Positions 23,403 through 38,301 of a stretch of DNA of 64,000 bases are shown one piece after another. Position numbers and translations under genes: made by a program. The stretch is from contig JADJYJ010000028.1 of the NCBI GenBank assembly GCA_016719785.1, positions 115,570-179,569 on the forward strand, written 5' to 3'. The notes beneath the pieces are model-generated. The model was not told the origin of the DNA. It searched no databases and worked only from the letters and a program-made list of their open reading frames with translations. The stretch's first letter is position 1; each line of letters begins with the position of its first letter. The stretch comes from Candidatus Amarolinea dominans (GTDB lineage Bacteria > Chloroflexota > Anaerolineae > SSC4 > Amarolineaceae).

Positions 23403-26400
23403 ATGCGTAACGCCCTACTTTGCCTCTTGGCAGCCCTACTCCTAACCCTTTCGACCAACGCCAGCGCCGGAGTACCCTATCCGGTCGTCACCCTGAGCAA
23501 AACCGTCTCGCCCAACTCCGTGGCGCCCGCCGCGGCCGTGACTTACAACATCACCTTGACCAACAGCGGTGACGTGGCCGCCAACGATGTCAGCGTCACC
23601 GACATGCTGCCCGCCGGTTTCAGCTACCGCGCGGGTACCACGCGCATCTACCGCAACGGCGTCCTCATTCGCTCGTCTGACCCCAACGTCAGCGGCCGCA
23701 GCCTGACCTGGAGCGGGCTGACTGTGCCTGCGCGGCGCGGAGACAGCTTCTACGGCATCAACACCTTTGTCCAGGAAAACTGTAACATCAACACGATCAC
23801 CTGGCAGTTGGACCGCGCGCGCGAACTGATGGGGTACCATGCCCTGGCCAAGCAGTTCTTCTACGGCATCACCAATAACACCGGCGGCCCCGAATCGTGC
23901 TGGCTGGATTATGTCAATGCCGCTTATGACCGGGGCTTCGATGTGCTCCTGCGCCTGCAAGGCACGCACGATGGGGCCAATTGGGTCAAGCCACAAGCGG
24001 ACTGGGCCGGCAATTACAGCAGCGTGGCACAGGCGTTTCGCCGCGTGGTCGCGGGGCTGCCCCGGCGCGACGGATTCACGCTCTACATCCAACTCTGGAA
24101 CGAGCCAAACCTGAACCTGGAATGGAGCGGCGCGGCCAATGCCACCGAATACGCCCAATTCCTGGAGCAGGCGGCCGGCGCGATCCGCTCCATCGGCGAT
24201 AGCCGCATCCGCATCGTCAACGGGCCGCTCTCGCCCGGCGGCAACATCAGCCCGGTGACCTTCATCAATCAGATGTTCACGGCCGCGCCCAACGCCCGCT
24301 GGGCCTTCGATGTCTGGGGCACGCACCCCTACCCATCCAATCACCCACCGGAGTACAACGTGCATCGTGGCACCGCCGGTCAGCCGCAGGCCACCATTGA
24401 CACTTACCTGCGCGAACTGAACGCCCTGGCCACCTGGGGTCGTCGCGACGTGGATGTGATTCTGTCTGAGACGGGCTACCAGCTCGGTGACGGCATGTTC
24501 ACCTGGGAAGGCTACCCGATCATCACCGAAACCAACCGCGCCGATTACATCACGCGGGCCTTTCGCGACTACTGGCAGGGTTGGGCCGAGGTGCAGGCCG
24601 TGGCCCCCTTTGAATTGAATGACCCCAGCGGTGGCTGGGCGGTCTGGGATTGGATCTCAGCCAACGGTACCCCGCACACGCAGTTCACCAGCGTGCGCGG
24701 TCTGGACAAAACCAGCCCCTACGCCAGCGCCAGCCTGGTCATCAGCTTTGGGGCCAACGCGGCCAGCAGCGGCGGCGCCTACTACAACGATGTCAGCGCC
24801 ACCAGCTCCAACACCACCATTGCGCCGCACAACCAGGTGGCGCCGGTCATCGTGCGCCAGCCAACGCCGACGCGCACGCCGACGAGAGCCGCCACGCCCA
24901 CCGTGACACCGACACCCTCGCACACCCCCACCCTGACCCTCACGCCGACGGTCACCAACACACCGACCAGGTCGCCGACGCCCACGGCGACGCCAACGCA
25001 CACGCCCACCGCCTCCGCGACGCCGACGCGCACACCCACCGTCACGCCAACAGCAACCCCCACCGCGACGCCGACGCGCACGCCGACAGCAACCCGCACC
25101 GCGACGCCCACGCGCACGCCCACCGCGACCCGCACCGCGACGCCGACGCGCACGCCCACCGCGACCCACACCGCGACGCCCACGCGCACGCCCACCGTCA
25201 CGCCAACGCCCACGCTGACCTCCACCGCCAGCCAGACACCAACCGCCACGCACACCCCGACCATGACGCCAACGCCAACGGGCACCGTGCCGACTGCAAC
25301 CCCCACGCCGACACTGACGCCGACGCCGCTTCCCACGGCCACGCCCAGCGCAACCCCCAGCGCAACACCAACGGATACCCCCACCCCGACTCCCACCGCA
25401 ACCCCTACGGCCTCGCCGACCGCCACCCACACGCCGACCGCTTCGCTGACTCCCACGGTCACCCACACGCCGACGTTTACGCCAACGGGTACCAACACAC
25501 CGACGTTTACGCCAACCGGTACCGACACCCCAAGTGCGACGCCGACGCCGACGCCAAGTCCAACGCCGACGCCGACGATCACGCCGACGGCTTCACCGAC
25601 ACGCACCGCCACCCCCACGCGCACCCCCACCCACACGCGCACCGCCACGCGCACGCCGACGATCACCCCAACGCCAACGGCCAGCGCCACGCCGGTGGGC
25701 GTGCTCGGCATTCTGCGCGTGGGGCAGGAGCCGCAAGGGCTGGCATTGGATGGCGCCGGGCGCCGGCTGTTTGTGGCGAACGGTCTCAGCGGCAATGTGT
25801 CCGTGGCCAACCTCGACACCAACCAGATCGTGGCCACATTGGGCCTGGGCGGCGCCGCGGGGCCGGTGGGGCTTGATTTCGACCCGGCGCGCCAACGCCT
25901 GTATGTGGCCGCCCGTTTCAGCGATGTCCTGGTGGCCGTGGACGCGCCGCCGGGCCTCACGGGCGAAATCGTGGGGGCGGTCCTGGTGGGCGTCAGCCAT
26001 CAACCGGTCGCGGCCGCGGTCGAAGTCATCAGCGGGCAAGTGCTCGTCGTTGGCGCCGGTGACAGTTCCCTCGCGCTCGTAGACGGGGCGGCCGTTACTC
26101 TGACGGAGATTCGACGCATCGGCAGCGGGCCGCTGGCGATTGCGCGGCATGACACCGCGCCCAGCTTTCTCATCCCCCATCGCCTGGATGACACCGTGGG
26201 CGTCTACGACGAACGGGGATATTTGCGCTTTCTGATCCCAGTCGCCGGCGGGCCGATCAGCGTGGCAGTGGACAGCGTGCGCCAGCGCGCCTATGTGGCC
26301 GCCCAGGATGGCTTCGCGATCGCGGTGATTGACCTGGCCAACGCCGCGGTGGTCAACACCGTGCCGCTCAACTGTATGCCAGGCGCCGTGGCCGTCAATC

Positions 26401-28320
26401 CCAACAATGGTCGTTTCTTCGTCGTCTGCCCAGACGAGCGCGCCGTTCACTTCTTCCAGGGTGGCGCCGACGCCTGGCTCTACTGGCTGCCGGTGGGGAA
26501 TGACCCCAGCGCCATCCTGCTCGATCCGTCCACCAACCGACTCTATGTCAGCAACCGCGCCGATGACACGGTCACGATCTTGCAGGACGAAGGGCCGGTG
26601 GCAACGCCGACGCCCCTACCCTACCGTGTCGCCAACCAGCGGCAGCACGTCAACCATGACACCAACCCCCACGAGTACCCCTGGCCCCAGCGCCACACCG
26701 ACAGCCACGCGCACTCCCGGCCCCACGCCGACACCGACGCCGACCGCCACGGTCACGCCCACGCGTACCCCCGGCCCCACGGTGACGCCGACCGCCACGC
26801 GCACCCTTGCTCCCAGCGCTACGCCAACGCTCACGCCAACGCCAACGCCGTTTGGGTCTTGCACAGCCCAGCCGGATACCTTCGAGCCGGACGACACGCC
26901 GTCCGCTGCGCCGCCCACGTTTCCTGGCCCCTACACGCAGTTGCACAGCTTTCATCGGGCCGGCGACGCGGATTGGAGTCGCGTCGAGGTGCAGGCCGGG
27001 GTCATCTATCGCCTGCAGACGCACCTGCTCGGTACCCTCGGCGACACGCGGCTGGAGCTGTGGAACGAAAGCCTGAACATCCTGCTGGCCGAGAACGATG
27101 ATTGGATCCTCTCCGCGCCCGACTCCCTGATCCAGTGGGTCGCGCCCTGGACCGGCGCCGTGTACGTACAAGTGGCGCAAGCTCACGGGCAAGGCGGCTG
27201 CGACAGTGATTACACCTTCCAGATCACCACGGTCACGCCCAACTTCGTGCCACTCATGCTGCAGGCGCCAGCCGCCGAATTGCGTGACGAGATGATGACC
27301 CCAGCGCCAGCCGCCGAATTGCGTGGCGAGATGATAACCCCAGCGCCAGCCGCCGAATTGCGTGGCGAGATGATGACCCCAGCGCCAGCCGCCGAATTGC
27401 GTGACCAGGATGCGGCGCCGACGCTCGACGAGCCGACCTTCAGCCACGCCGTGGTTGCCGTCAATCCCGTGGATGGGAGCCGTATCCTGGGGTCCGGGCG
27501 CACCCTCATCATCGGGGACGCCGCCGGAACCGCGCGCCAGCAGATTGAGCTGCCCGGCGATCTCGTGGCCCTGGCCGTGGACGCCAACGGCCAGAATATC
27601 TTTGCCAGCACGTGGGCTGCGCCAGGCGCTGCGCCCAACCACCTGGGCACGGGTGGCCGCTTACTGCGCCTGGACGCCCGCAGCGGCGCGGTGCAGGCCA
27701 TCTCTGCGCCATTGGCACGCTTGGGCGGGTTGGGGTTGGCGGGTTCGCAGGTATGGCTGGCCGAGACCGGCGCCGATCGCCTGCTCAGGCTGGACGCCAC
27801 GACCCTGGAGGTGGTGCAAACCATCCACCTGGCGCCGGCGCCGTGGGTCGTGGTGGTCAATCCGGTCGCGGCGCGCGTTTATGTGGCCCTGGCCGGCAGC
27901 GATGAAGTGGCCCTGCTCGATGCCAACCGCGGTGACCTGGTCAGCCGGGTAGCCGTGGGAGGCTTCGGTCATCCCCTGGCGCTGGCCGCAGATGTGGCCG
28001 GAGGGCGCCTGGCGGTGCTCTTCTGGCGCGGGCCACACTACGGCGAAGTGGCCTGGCTCGATGGCGCGACCGGGACGCCGATTGGCGCCCTGCTGCCCAC
28101 GATCACCCACCCGCTGGCTGGGGCGCAGGCGCTGGCGTTCGATCCGAGCACGGGCGAACTGCTCATCAGCGATCGGGCAGGCATACAACGCTTCGCGGCG
28201 GCCGACGGGCGCTTCCTCGGCAGCCTACCGGCGCCGCTGGTCACATCGCCGTTTGGCCTGGCCCTGGACGCCGGCCGGCAGCGCATCGTGAGCGGGGTCG
28301 CGATCCATCCCATCCGCTAA
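23403..28320 (+). CDS. Giant secreted multidomain protein (DUF11, clan-A glycosidase-like, Pro-Thr linkers, two beta-propellers), split by one frameshift
   Basis: The order from the ATG at 23403 is as follows. A signal peptide (1-23, ending NASAG). A DUF11-type repeat (about 27-125, VTLSKTVSPNSVAPAAAV). A TIM-barrel glycoside-hydrolase-like domain (about 128-470) with acid/base LWNEPN and a likely nucleophile in ILSETGY. A Thr/Pro-rich linker of about 280 residues. A YVTN/SMP-30-like beta-propeller (about 775-1070). A second Thr/Pro linker. A pre-peptidase C-terminal (PPC) domain (FEPDDTPSA ... GDADWSRVEV). Four 13-residue repeats and a second propeller ending at 28320. The frame starting at 23403 loses the protein near 26620-26635, within CCCCTACCCTACC. 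Dropping one base there joins ATPTPLP to TVSPTSGS, so both halves are one gene of about 1,640 residues. Confidence 0.8.
24866..25697 (+). repeat. Degenerate ACR-CCG/CCC low-complexity linker
   Basis: About 830 bases of degenerate repeats encode alternating Thr-Pro with Ala, Arg, Ser and Val. This is the extended, probably O-glycosylated spacer between the glycosidase-like domain and the first propeller. All three frames on the plus strand stay open, which creates the long shadow frames here. Confidence 0.9.
27265..27414 (+). repeat. Four tandem 39-bp repeats inside the giant surface protein
   Basis: Copies start at 27265, 27304, 27343 and 27382; the last is incomplete. Each encodes APAAELR(G/D)EM(M/I)TP. 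They lie between the PPC domain and the second propeller. The near identity of the copies indicates recent expansion by slippage or recombination. Confidence 0.95.
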
Positions 28321-28450
28321 CCCAGGCAAGCCAGAACAAAATAGGACGGTCTCCGCCATGAATTGGCCCCATTGTTTTCGTGCAATTCGTAGCAGGAGAG
28401 TCTGTGCTCCCTGTGCAAGAAGTCAACGCTCCGGCCGCAAGCCGCACGTT

Positions 28451-28475
28451 GCGGGCGAGACGCCCGCGCTCCCAG
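28451..28475 (+). repeat. Dispersed GCGGGC palindromic repeat
   Basis: GCGGGCGAGACGCCCGCGC then TCCCAG. It matches the element at 17555 except at two positions. It lies in the gap upstream of dnaG and can form a small hairpin with 6-bp arms. Confidence 0.6.
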
Positions 28476-28505
28476 GGCGAAACGGACGTACTCCGGCCGC
28501 AAGGC

Positions 28506-28534
28506 TTGGCGTTTTGGGTGTTCACCGATATAAT
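28506..28534 (+). promoter_or_regulatory. dnaG-rpoD promoter
   Basis: TTGGCG (28506-28511), a 17-base spacer and TATAAT (28529-28534). The leader then contains GCCCTCC (28544-28550) and GGAGGGC (28566-28572), a hairpin just before the ribosome-binding region of dnaG. Confidence 0.75.
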
Positions 28535-28595
28535 TACGGGGAAGCCCTCCGTAGCCAGTTCGTAGGGAGGGCATTGGCTCTCAGAGGTACCGGGC

Positions 28596-30554
28596 ATGAG
28601 CGTGGTAGACGACATCAAAGGCCGCCTCGACATCGTGGACGTTATCTCGGCATACGTCCCCCTCAAGAAAGCCGGGCGCAACTTCAAAGGATTGTGCCCA
28701 TTCCATGCCGAGAAGACGCCCTCGTTCGTGGTGTTCCCAGACAATCAAAGTTGGCACTGCTTTGGCTCCTGCGGCATAGGCGGCGATCTTTTTTCTTTCA
28801 TCATGAAAAAAGAGAAGCTCGACTTTGGCGAAGCGCTGCAGGTGTTGGCGCAGCGGGCCGGGGTGGAGTTGACCGCACACGGCGAGGAAATCTCGCCCGA
28901 AGAGCAGAACCGTGAGCGGGTGCGCCAGGTTTTGCAAACCGCGGCCGCCTACTTTCACAATCTGCTGCTGACCGCACCGGCAGCGCAGATCGCGCGCGAC
29001 TATGTGGGCCGGCGCGGGTTGAACAGTGACACGCTGGCTCGCTTTCAGTTGGGTTATGCGCTCGATGACTGGGAAGCGCTCAAACGCACCCTGCTGGCAC
29101 AGGGCTACACCACCGATCACCTGTTGGCGGCCGGGCTGCTGATCCACAACGAGGAGCGCGGCAGCATCTATGATCGCTTCCGTCACCGTCTCATCATTCC
29201 GATCCGCGATGTGCAGGGCCGCGTGATCGGCTTTGGGGCGCGTGCTTTCGACGACATCCCGCCCAAATACCTCAACTCACCGCAAACGGTGGTGTTCGAC
29301 AAAGGTCATGTGTTGTATGGACTTGACCAGGCGCGGCGCGCCATTCGGGATGCCGGGCATGTCGTCATCGTCGAGGGTTACATGGATGTGCTGGCCGCGC
29401 ACCAGTACGGCGCCAGCAACGTCGTGGCCTCCATGGGCACGGCGCTGACCGAAACGCAACTGCGCCAACTACGGCGCTACACCAACGAATTCGTCCTGGC
29501 CCTGGATGCCGATGACGCCGGTAGTCAGGCCACCATTCGGGGCGTCGCCCTGGCCCGGCAAGCCCTGGAAAAAGAGACGGTGCCGGTGCCCACAGCCAGC
29601 GGCGCCGTACGCCAGGAGGCTCGCCTGGCCGTCAACGTGCGGGTGATGACTCTGCCCCAGGGCTTTGATCCGGACGACCTGATCCGCCAGGACGTGGCAC
29701 AATGGCACGCCCTGGTCAAGGCTGCGGCTCCCCTGGTTGATTTTCTGTTTGGGGTGGCCGTGCAGGAGAACGACCTCAACACGGCCAAGGGCAAGGCCAC
29801 CGTGGTGCGCGAACTCGTGCCGTTGATCCAGGAATTGGCCGACCCGATCGAGCGGGCGCACTACGTGCAACGCCTGGCACGCCTGACCCAAGTAGACGAG
29901 CGCACCATTCAACGCGAAATCGAACGCCAGGCCGCCGCCAGTGCAGCGGCCGGCAACGCAGAACGGCAGGCCCGTCATGGCGGCCCCACACGCCTGATCC
30001 GTACCGCGCCCGTCACCCTGGCGCCCAAACCGGGCGATGGTCTGGCCGGCTATATTTTGCAACAGGTCATGCTGCAGCCGCACCTTCTGCCTGAGGCCGA
30101 TCGCCAACTGGTTGCCATGGGCTTCGTGCCGCTGGGCGAGAGCGATTTTGGCCGCAGCGAACAGCGCACCTTGCTGCAGGTGCTGACCGACCTGCGTGGC
30201 CGCGGTGAGACGTGGCAACTGCCTACCCTGCAAGAAGATGTGCCGCCCTTCCTGCGGGCCTACCTGGCCGACCTGGTAGCCGGACTGCAAGCGCGGCCAT
30301 TGGTTGCCCTCGACCAGGCCGCGTACGATCTAATCAATGTCGTGTTGCGTTTGCGCCAGAGCAATCTGCAGCAGCGCTTGCAAGAGCTACGTCATCTGCA
30401 GGCCGACGACGCGGGGACACAGGCCGAAGCCAGCGATGGCGAGCGCATTTACCGGGGCTTGGTAGACGCCCATCGCCGCGACCTGGGCAAGCTCCAGGTC
30501 GCCTTGAGCCGCCGTTCCCTGTTGTCACAGGATGGGCAGCGCCCAACTCCCTAG
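28596..30554 (+). CDS. dnaG: DNA primase
   Basis: A 652-residue replication primase. The N-terminal zinc-binding domain carries CPFHAEKTPSF and HCFGSCGIGGD; the second half has one residue more than the usual CFGC spacing. The catalytic core has RFRHRLIIPIRDVQGRVIGFGAR. The TOPRIM domain contains VIVEGYMDVLAAHQYG and ALDADDAGSQA, with the metal-binding Glu and Asp residues. The C-terminal part, which contacts the helicase, is more divergent. The ATG has a weak AGAGGT site. It heads the macromolecular synthesis pair with rpoD 29 bases downstream; rpsU is not present. Confidence 0.97.
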   Translation: MSVVDDIKGRLDIVDVISAYVPLKKAGRNFKGLCPFHAEKTPSFVVFPDNQSWHCFGSCGIGGDLFSFIMKKEKLDFGEALQVLAQRAGVELTAHGEEISPEEQNRERVRQVLQTAAAYFHNLLLTAPAAQIARDYVGRRGLNSDTLARFQLGYALDDWEALKRTLLAQGYTTDHLLAAGLLIHNEERGSIYDRFRHRLIIPIRDVQGRVIGFGARAFDDIPPKYLNSPQTVVFDKGHVLYGLDQARRAIRDAGHVVIVEGYMDVLAAHQYGASNVVASMGTALTETQLRQLRRYTNEFVLALDADDAGSQATIRGVALARQALEKETVPVPTASGAVRQEARLAVNVRVMTLPQGFDPDDLIRQDVAQWHALVKAAAPLVDFLFGVAVQENDLNTAKGKATVVRELVPLIQELADPIERAHYVQRLARLTQVDERTIQREIERQAAASAAAGNAERQARHGGPTRLIRTAPVTLAPKPGDGLAGYILQQVMLQPHLLPEADRQLVAMGFVPLGESDFGRSEQRTLLQVLTDLRGRGETWQLPTLQEDVPPFLRAYLADLVAGLQARPLVALDQAAYDLINVVLRLRQSNLQQRLQELRHLQADDAGTQAEASDGERIYRGLVDAHRRDLGKLQVALSRRSLLSQDGQRPTP

Positions 30555-30583
30555 GCCGCCGCGCTGACAGGAACTGAGAACCT

Positions 30584-31909
<1,326 letters not shown>

Positions 31910-31987
31910 GCCTGAATTCCTCGGACATTCTGTCAATCCCGTGAACCCTGTCGAATTTCCAGGCAGGTTGAGCAGTTGCGCCTGGGG

Positions 31988-33139
31988 TTAAGATGGGATG
32001 CGATCCAGGTGACGCCAACTGATGAATGCACCGGTACTGGTTTGCATTGACTGATCCCCGCCGTAGACCACAAAACCTTGATCCTCTGGCAGATCCGCCA
32101 GCGCCCGCCAGTATTTGAGATTGTCAAAATAGCTTATAGACATCGTCTTGCCGGCTTTGATCTCAACCGGCGTAATTTCTTCACCATCCACTAGCAGACA
32201 ATCAATTTCCTTGCCATGGCTATCCTGCCAGAAAAAGGGCTGACGATTCTCGCCGCGGTGAAAACTGCGTTTGATGAACTCGTTGATCACCAGATTCTCG
32301 AACAATGCACCTTTCAGGTAGTGTAGATTGATCTGATCCGCGTCGCGAATGCCCAGCAGTGAACAAGCGACGCCCGTGTCGTAGAAATAGAGTTTGGACG
32401 ATTTGACCAGCCGCTTGTTGAAATTACGATAATAGGGTAGTAAACGATACAGAATGAATGAGCTTTCCAAAATGGAAAGCCAGCTCCTGGCTGTGTTCGG
32501 GCTGATACCAGCATCGCTTGCCAGGCTGGCGTAGTTGAGCAGTTGACCGACGCGCCCGGCGCACAGCCGGGTAAACTGAATGAAGGCGTTGTAATCCCCG
32601 ATGTTCTTGAGCAAGCGTACATCTCTTTCGATGTACGTCTGGATGTAGGCCGGGTAAAAATCGGTGGGAGCCATGTCACGGTCGTAAATGCGCGGATACT
32701 GGCCCTGGAAGATGACGCTTTCCAGCCGCTCGGCATCCGGCTTCAATTCGGCAAGGGAAAACGGCAGCAGGTGTAGAACCGCAGTACGCCCTGCCAGGGT
32801 CTGGCTAATTTTCTCCATCAATAGAAAGTTCGATGAACCGGTCAAGATGAACTGAATCTGTCGGTTCCCGTCCACCAGCCCTTGGATGTAGGAAAGGAGA
32901 TCGGGCGTGTGTTGGATTTCGTCCAGGATGGCGCCGGCAGGGTAGTTGGCAAGAAAACCGCGAGGGTCGGTCAACGCAATCTGGCGCATATCCGGTTCTT
33001 CCAGGGAGGCGTAGGGCATGGCCGGAAAGGCAGCACGAACGAGAGTGGTCTTGCCAGACTGGCGCGGCCCGGTGAGGGTGATGACCTGGAATTTCTGCGC
33101 CAGGGCAATGATTTTGGCTGTCAGGGTTCTTGCGATCAT
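31988..33139 (-). CDS. AAA+ ATPase with DUF4143 domain
   Basis: A 383-residue protein of the AAA_14/DUF4143 family. It has Walker A TLTGPRQSGKTTL near residue 20, Walker B AGAILDEIQHTPDL, and sensor ILTGSSNF. A winged-helix/DUF4143 C-terminal half follows (YFYDTGVACSLLGI, GALFENLVINEF, and a PD-(D/E)XK-like EIDCLLVDGEEITPVEIKAGK). The C-terminal nuclease-like motif is common in the family. The ATG at 33139 has GGAG 7 bases upstream; the longer frame to 33361 reads through AT-rich repeat DNA and is rejected. The cellular role of this widespread, mobile family is not established. It is a lone gene. Confidence 0.9.
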   Translation of the reverse strand: MIARTLTAKIIALAQKFQVITLTGPRQSGKTTLVRAAFPAMPYASLEEPDMRQIALTDPRGFLANYPAGAILDEIQHTPDLLSYIQGLVDGNRQIQFILTGSSNFLLMEKISQTLAGRTAVLHLLPFSLAELKPDAERLESVIFQGQYPRIYDRDMAPTDFYPAYIQTYIERDVRLLKNIGDYNAFIQFTRLCAGRVGQLLNYASLASDAGISPNTARSWLSILESSFILYRLLPYYRNFNKRLVKSSKLYFYDTGVACSLLGIRDADQINLHYLKGALFENLVINEFIKRSFHRGENRQPFFWQDSHGKEIDCLLVDGEEITPVEIKAGKTMSISYFDNLKYWRALADLPEDQGFVVYGGDQSMQTSTGAFISWRHLDRIPS

Positions 33140-33365
33140 GAGAACGCTCCATTTTGTCGAAACGAGAAACCAGGAGATACGCAACCAGAGTGAACAGCCC
33201 CATTGTATCACATTTTGCACAAATATGCAATTGGATTGCAGATTTGTACAAGTCGAAGTCCAAGGCAAGGTGCGATTCCTCTGCGCTCTCTGCGCTCTCT
33301 GCGGTGAAAAATCTGCGGCGAAAAATGAGATTACGCTTGGAATTGCTGGTGACGACGCCAAAAAT
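33140..33365 (+). other. Intergenic region with a CTCTGCG repeat run
   Basis: The stretch contains CTCTGCGCTCTCTGCG repeated around 33286-33312, followed by GGTGAAAAAT. This resembles widely scattered intergenic repeats of environmental bacteria. No gene is supported. Confidence 0.5.
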
Positions 33366-33393
33366 TTGACAGCCCATTGCAGGTGAGTATAAT
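33366..33393 (+). promoter_or_regulatory. tRNA-Asn promoter
   Basis: TTGACA (33366-33371), a 16-base spacer and TATAAT (33388-33393). The tRNA begins 13 bases further on. Confidence 0.8.
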
Positions 33394-33405
33394 TCGCTTT
33401 GTCCT

Positions 33406-33478
33406 TCCTCGATAGCTCAATTGGCAGAGCAAGCGGCTGTTAACCGCTAGGTTCTTGGTTCGAGTCCAAGTCGGGGAG
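33406..33478 (+). tRNA. tRNA-Asn (GTT)
   Basis: The acceptor arm TCCTCGA pairs with TCGGGGA, with one G-U. The D arm is TAGCTCAATTGGCAGAGCA. The anticodon stem AGCGG/CCGCT encloses CTGTTAA, giving anticodon GTT. The T arm is CTTGGTTCGAGTCCAAG. The discriminator is G, and CCA is not encoded. Confidence 0.97.
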
Positions 33479-33553
33479 CCTAACCATCCATCACAAGAGC
33501 AGCGAAAACGCTGCTCTTTCTGTTATACTGCAACGGAAAGCAGGTATGTGTCC

Positions 33554-34585
33554 ATGTCCCAGACGATCCGGGTTGCGCTTGTCGGCCTCGGCCATGTTGG
33601 CCGGGGCTTTCTTACGCTCATGCTCGACAAGAAGGACACCCTCGCCTCTCGCTTTGGCCTGAGCATCAAGCTGACGGCCGTGGCGGATAGCTCCGGGGCC
33701 GTGCTCGACGCGCGCGGCATTGACCCGACCCTGCTTTTGCAGCACAAACTGACCCACGGCGGCATCGGCACGTTCCCCTATGGCGGCAAGCCGGGCCTGG
33801 CCGCACCCGACATGGTCAAACGGGCCAAGGCCGATCTGCTCCTGGAGGCATCGCCGGTCAACATGGAAAGCGGCCAGCCAGGGCTGCACTGTCTGCGCCT
33901 GGCGCTGAGCCAGGGCTGGCATGCCGTGCTGGCCAACAAGGCGCCCCTGGTATTGGCCTATCAGGAGCTGAGCGCGGCCGCGGCGGCACAGGGCAAGCAC
34001 CTGGCCTTCAGCGCCACCGTCTGCGGCGCGCTGCCTGTGGTCAACATCGGGCGCCGCGATCATGTGGCGGTGCGCTACGCCAAGATCGAGGGCGTGTTGA
34101 ACAGCACCAGCAATTACATCCTGACCACCATGGAGGCCGGCAAGACCTACGCGGAGGCGTTGCGTGAGGCGCAGGCCGAGGGTGTGGCCGAGGCCGATCC
34201 TGCGCTCGACGTGGATGGCTGGGACACGGCCAACAAACTGACCATCATCGCCAACAGCGTGCTCGACTTCCCCTGCACCATCACCGATGTGGAGGTGCGG
34301 GGCATACGCGGCATCGGCCCGGAAGACCTGCGCCGCGCCCGCAGCCAGGGCGAGGTCATCAAACTGCTGGCTGTCGCGCTGCCCCTGGGCGCCGGCTACC
34401 GCTTGAGCGTACACCCGGCGCGCCTCCCCCTGCCCCATCCGCTGACCACCGTCAACGGCTGGGAGATGGGCGTTGTCTGGCACACCGACATCATGGGGGT
34501 GCAGTTTGCCAAGGTGGACGAGCGCGGGCCGATTCCCACGGCCGCGGCCATGCTGCGCGACGTGATCAACATCAGCCGCGGCTAA
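33554..34585 (+). CDS. hom: Homoserine dehydrogenase
   Basis: NAD(P)-dependent enzyme converting aspartate semialdehyde to homoserine on the way to Thr and Met. The N-terminal Rossmann motif is VALVGLGHVGRGF. The central ANKAPLVLAY, EGVLNSTSNYILTTM and EAQAEGVAEADPALDVDGWDTANKL blocks carry the substrate-binding Glu/Asp and catalytic Lys. At 343 residues it lacks a C-terminal ACT domain, so feedback control by threonine through that domain is absent. The ATG at 33554 is the best start; the longer frame overlaps the tRNA. carB follows after 24 bases. metH at 54-57 kb uses a product of the same pathway. Confidence 0.93.
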   Translation: MSQTIRVALVGLGHVGRGFLTLMLDKKDTLASRFGLSIKLTAVADSSGAVLDARGIDPTLLLQHKLTHGGIGTFPYGGKPGLAAPDMVKRAKADLLLEASPVNMESGQPGLHCLRLALSQGWHAVLANKAPLVLAYQELSAAAAAQGKHLAFSATVCGALPVVNIGRRDHVAVRYAKIEGVLNSTSNYILTTMEAGKTYAEALREAQAEGVAEADPALDVDGWDTANKLTIIANSVLDFPCTITDVEVRGIRGIGPEDLRRARSQGEVIKLLAVALPLGAGYRLSVHPARLPLPHPLTTVNGWEMGVVWHTDIMGVQFAKVDERGPIPTAAAMLRDVINISRG

Positions 34586-34609
34586 CAGCGGCGGCGCACA
34601 GAAGAACGA

Positions 34610-38005
<3,396 letters not shown>

Positions 38006-38031
38006 AAGGATAATAGTCCTGAAAAACGCCC

Positions 38032-38060
38032 TTGATTTGCCAGAAGTGACCGGCTATGCT
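38032..38060 (+). promoter_or_regulatory. Promoter of the putative 6S RNA
   Basis: TTGATT (38032-38037), a 17-base spacer and TATGCT (38055-38060). It lies 27 bases after the carB stop and drives the non-coding stretch that follows. Confidence 0.65.
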
Positions 38061-38066
38061 AAACTA

Positions 38067-38251
38067 TGTTCAGAGTACCCTGCGGTGTGCGTGATGTCAA
38101 CCAAGTGCTCTGAGCCAACACCTGATAATCGGGTGCCGGATGTTCTGGAGGCCAGGCGTTAGCTCCCTGCGAGCAAGGCTGATGTCGTCGGACAGGTACC
38201 CACCTGCGCAAGCAGGTTCAGGCCCTATGGCACACGGCACGGCGGGGCACT
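38067..38251 (+). ncRNA. ssrS: Probable 6S RNA
   Basis: A promoter, about 185 bases without a reading frame, and a terminator. The two ends can pair (GTACCCTGC..GGTGTGC near 38075-38090 with GCACACGGCACGGCGGGGCAC near 38230-38250). The internal blocks GCTCTGAGCCAACACC and CACCTGCGCAAGCAGGTTCAGG resemble the conserved flanks of the 6S central bubble. 6S RNA binds the housekeeping RNA polymerase holoenzyme in slow growth. The assignment rests on my reading of structure and blocks, without a covariance search; another structured RNA is possible. Confidence 0.6.
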
Positions 38252-38263
38252 TTGTCCTTATCA

Positions 38264-38297
38264 GCGACCACTCTGTTGCCAGAGTGGTCGCTTTTTT
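38264..38297 (+). terminator. Terminator of the 6S-like RNA
   Basis: GCGACCACTCT (38264-38274) and AGAGTGGTCGC (38281-38291) form a perfect 11-bp stem followed by TTTTTT. Confidence 0.92.
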
Positions 38298-38301
38298 GTA
38301 A

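Noticed and set aside
24782..25960. Gly/Val-rich minus-strand frame
   Set aside because: Reverse complement of the Thr-Pro linker; its repeat pattern follows from the codons on the other strand.
28349..28574. Small frames upstream of dnaG
   Set aside because: They cover a palindromic repeat and the dnaG promoter; no ribosome site.
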